Shown piece by piece: positions 58,621-60,504 of a DNA stretch of 60,504 nt. Source of the stretch: Arthrobacter sp. Soil736 (GTDB lineage Bacteria; Actinomycetota; Actinomycetes; Actinomycetales; Micrococcaceae); the NCBI RefSeq assembly GCF_001428005.1, contig NZ_LMSB01000034.1, positions 251,670 through 312,173 of the forward strand. The letters are read 5' to 3'. A model generated the notes under the pieces. That model had not been told where the DNA came from. It worked only from the letters and a program-made list of their open reading frames with translations, and did not search any database. Both the position numbers and the translations under genes were made by a program. Each line of letters begins with the position of its first letter. Positions within the stretch are counted from its first letter, which is position 1.

Positions 58621-60213
58621 TTAGGCAAGAATTCCGACGGCGGATTCGGCCGCCGCCCTTACCTCGCCGGAGGCGACCAGCAAGTCGGCTGCTTCCAGTT
58701 CCGGTGAGAGGAACCTGTCGGCTCCCGGACCCTCGACGACCCCGCGGAGCGCCGCGACAACCGCGGCGCCCGCCGGACCCGGAGTCAGCAGACCGCCGGA
58801 GAGCTGCGCGCGCATGTCGAGGGCGCGGGCGGACGTCACCAGTTCGATCGCCAGGACGCGGCGCAGGTTCTCGACGGCCTTCCGGAGTTTTCGGGCGGCG
58901 TGCCAGCCCATGGACACGTGGTCCTCCTGCATGGCTGAGCTCGGAATCGAGTCCACAGACGCCGGCACGGCGAGCCGCTTGTTGTCCGAGACCAGCCCGG
59001 CCTGGGTGTACTGCGCGATCATGAGCCCCGAATCCACGCCCGGATCCGCGGCGAGGAACGCCGGCAGCCCGTGCGAACGCGCCGGGTCCAGCATGCGGTC
59101 GGTGCGGCGCTCGGCGATGGAACTCAGATCCGCCACGGCAATCGCCAGGAAGTCGAGGACGTACGCCACGGGGGCACCGTGGAAGTTGCCGTTGGACGTC
59201 ACCCGGCCGTCCGGGAGGACCACGGGGTTGTCGATGGCCGCCGCGAGTTCGCGGGAGGCCACCAGGTCCGCATGGTCCACGGTGTCGCGGACGGCGCCGG
59301 CAACCTGCGGTGCGCAGCGCAGCGAGTAGGCGTCCTGGACCCTGGAGTCGCCCACCCGGTGTGAGGCGACAATCGGGGAGTTGGACAGCACGCGCAGCAT
59401 GTTGTCCGCGCTGGCGGCCTGGCCCGGGTGCGGCCGCAGGGCCGCGTGGAGCTCGGGCAGGAACACCTGGTCCGTGCCGAGCAGCGCCTCGACGCTGAGC
59501 GCGGCGGTGATGTCCGCCGTCGTCAGCAACTGGCGGAGATCCGCGATGGCCATGAGGAGCATGCCCAGCATGCCCTCGGTGCCGTTCACCAGCGCCAGGC
59601 CCTCCTTCTCCGCGAGCGTGACGGGTTCGATCCCGTGCTCGGCGAGGAGTTCGGACACGGGGCGGCAGTCCTTGCCGCCGTACAGTACGCCGTCGGGTCC
59701 GGTGGCTTCGCCCTCGCCCATCAGCACCAGGGCGCAGTGGGACAGCGGGGCGAGGTCGCCGGAGCAGCCCAGCGAGCCGAATTCGCGGACCACCGGGGTG
59801 ATGCCGGCGTTGAGCACGTCCACCATCGTCTGCAGGACCACCGGGCGGACGCCGGTGCGGCCGGAGGCGAGGGTCTTGGCGCGGAGGAACATGATGCCGC
59901 GGACCACCTCGCGTTCGACGGCCGGGCCCATGCCGGCGGCGTGGCTGCGGATCAGCGACTTCTGCAGCTGGGTGCGCAGCTCGTTGGGGATATGCCGGTT
60001 GGCGAGCGCACCGAAGCCCGTGGAGATGCCGTACGCGGGCACCTCGCTGTGGGCCAGTTCGTCAATGTGTGCGCGCACCTTGGCAACGGTGTCCAGGGCT
60101 TCCGGGGAGATGGTCACCTTCGCGTTGTGGCGTGCGACGGCGACGACGTCCTCGGGGGTGACGCCGCTGGAACCGAGGGTGACGGTCAGCGGTTCGTGGG
60201 TTGTGAGGGTCAT
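58621..60213 (-). CDS. hutH: Histidine ammonia-lyase
   Basis: A 530-residue enzyme that deaminates histidine to urocanate, first step of histidine catabolism. The MIO prosthetic group forms in GSLGCSGDLAPLSH at Cys150-Ser151-Gly152; the usual sequence is Ala-Ser-Gly. Tyr61 in YGISTGFGAL, and the NxxxS-type site around ALVNGTEGML are present, as is SSAMQEDHVSMGW. It lies 75 bp downstream of hutU, in the same direction, with an inverted repeat between. ATG 60213 is preferred over an earlier in-frame codon that runs into that repeat. Confidence 0.97.
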   Translation of the reverse strand: MTLTTHEPLTVTLGSSGVTPEDVVAVARHNAKVTISPEALDTVAKVRAHIDELAHSEVPAYGISTGFGALANRHIPNELRTQLQKSLIRSHAAGMGPAVEREVVRGIMFLRAKTLASGRTGVRPVVLQTMVDVLNAGITPVVREFGSLGCSGDLAPLSHCALVLMGEGEATGPDGVLYGGKDCRPVSELLAEHGIEPVTLAEKEGLALVNGTEGMLGMLLMAIADLRQLLTTADITAALSVEALLGTDQVFLPELHAALRPHPGQAASADNMLRVLSNSPIVASHRVGDSRVQDAYSLRCAPQVAGAVRDTVDHADLVASRELAAAIDNPVVLPDGRVTSNGNFHGAPVAYVLDFLAIAVADLSSIAERRTDRMLDPARSHGLPAFLAADPGVDSGLMIAQYTQAGLVSDNKRLAVPASVDSIPSSAMQEDHVSMGWHAARKLRKAVENLRRVLAIELVTSARALDMRAQLSGGLLTPGPAGAAVVAALRGVVEGPGADRFLSPELEAADLLVASGEVRAAAESAVGILA

Positions 60214-60234
60214 TGGAAGTTCCTTGCTCGGGGC

Positions 60235-60282
60235 CGGTGATCGAGCTTGTCGAGATCCAGGTTTCGACAAGCTCGACCACCG
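60235..60282. repeat. Palindromic intergenic repeat of REP type
   Basis: Arms of about 19 bp (CGGTGATCGAGCTTGTCGA and TCGACAAGCTCGACCACCG, one mismatch) with a 10-base loop lie between hutU and hutH. The core TCGAGCTTGTCGA is the type of palindrome I know to be scattered through genomes of Arthrobacter and other Micrococcales. Acting in RNA, it may stabilise hutU mRNA or lower hutH expression. Confidence 0.75.
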
Positions 60283-60288
60283 AAGTGG

Positions 60289-60504
60289 CTAGTGGGTTTC
60301 GGACGCAGTCTCTTGCATCGGGATGCGGACGCCGCGTTCCTTGGCGACCTCGACGGCGCGGTCGTAGCCGGCGTCGGCGTGGCGGATCACGCCCATGCCG
60401 GGGTCATTGGTGAGCAGCCGCTCGAGTTTCTGCGCGGCGAGCTCGGTGCCGTCGGCGACGGAGACCTGGCCGGCGTGGATGGACCGGCCGATGCCGACCC
60501 CGCC
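60289..60504 (-). CDS. hutU: Urocanate hydratase, C-terminal part
   Basis: The window ends inside this gene. The visible 71 codons read GGVGIGRSIHAGQVSVADGT then LERLLTNDPGMGVIRHADAG and YDRAVEVAKERGVRIPM, the conserved C-terminus of urocanase, which hydrates urocanate to imidazolone propionate with tightly bound NAD. hutU-hutH are read leftward and probably co-transcribed. Confidence 0.95.
   Translation of the reverse strand, partial: GGVGIGRSIHAGQVSVADGTELAAQKLERLLTNDPGMGVIRHADAGYDRAVEVAKERGVRIPMQETASETH

Overview
This is a chromosomal stretch of a high-GC Gram-positive bacterium. Codon use, leaderless or GTG starts, actinobacterial families (Asp23/DUF2273/DUF6286 cluster, PAS-ANTAR protein, NlpC/P60 hydrolase with Ala/Pro linker, NarL-type kinases) and protein flavour point to Arthrobacter or a close relative (Pseudarthrobacter, Paenarthrobacter). 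The genus is an inference from gene content, not a database result. I see no prophage, transposase, plasmid or CRISPR signature; the window reads as ordinary core and catabolic chromosome.

Layout. 1-244: tail of a CoA-transferase B subunit. 317-3747: secreted HbpS/GlcG-like protein and ankyrin lipoprotein, divergent from a NarL-type sensor kinase and regulator, resembling the Streptomyces HbpS-SenS-SenR haem/redox sensing set. 3898-9907: alcohol dehydrogenase scrap, PEP-utilising enzyme (rifampicin phosphotransferase/PEP synthase-like), cold shock protein, DinB-family protein, beta-lactamase-fold hydrolase. 10125-13723: acyl-CoA dehydrogenase divergent from an acyl-CoA ligase and MarR regulator. 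13734-15848: PAS-ANTAR protein, DUF1508 protein, ArsR regulator. 15998-21204: valine catabolism operon (mmsA, 3-hydroxyisobutyryl-CoA hydrolase, 3-hydroxyisobutyrate dehydrogenase, enoyl-CoA hydratase) ending in a CPBP-like membrane protein. 21360-23102: exonuclease III and an unknown protein. 23127-29843: LacI regulator and alpha-glucoside ABC importer divergent from a GH13 alpha-glucosidase.

29981-32735: envelope/alkaline stress cluster, a five-gene operon in which every junction is a 4-base overlap, followed by a protein made of 11-residue LEA-like repeats. 32843-35179: lipoprotein and secreted GH68 levansucrase. 35703-38830: two TetR systems with clear palindromic operators, one facing a DUF2306 membrane protein and one leading an EamA exporter. 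38902-39460: tRNA-Glu/Asp/Phe operon with visible promoter and terminator. 39581-43585: EamA transporter, minimal zinc metallopeptidase, CDF metal exporter, NlpC/P60 hydrolase. 43603-46710: ABC exporter plus RseB/LolA-like secreted protein. 46817-47162: DedA pseudogene with an internal deletion. 47173-50979: second PEP-utilising enzyme in an operon with a tandem universal stress protein. 51384-54296: flavoprotein-like ORF, CopC, NCS2 purine permease. 54370-60504: hutG, class A penicillin-binding protein, two small proteins, hutH and the end of hutU.

Themes: amino-acid catabolism (histidine, valine), sucrose/alpha-glucoside use apparently linked by a shared LacI-type operator, and stress or envelope protection. 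The sites I consider most worth checking are the HbpS-like sensing locus, the overlapping Asp23 operon with its LEA-like neighbour, the shared LacI operator, and the collapsed DedA gene.
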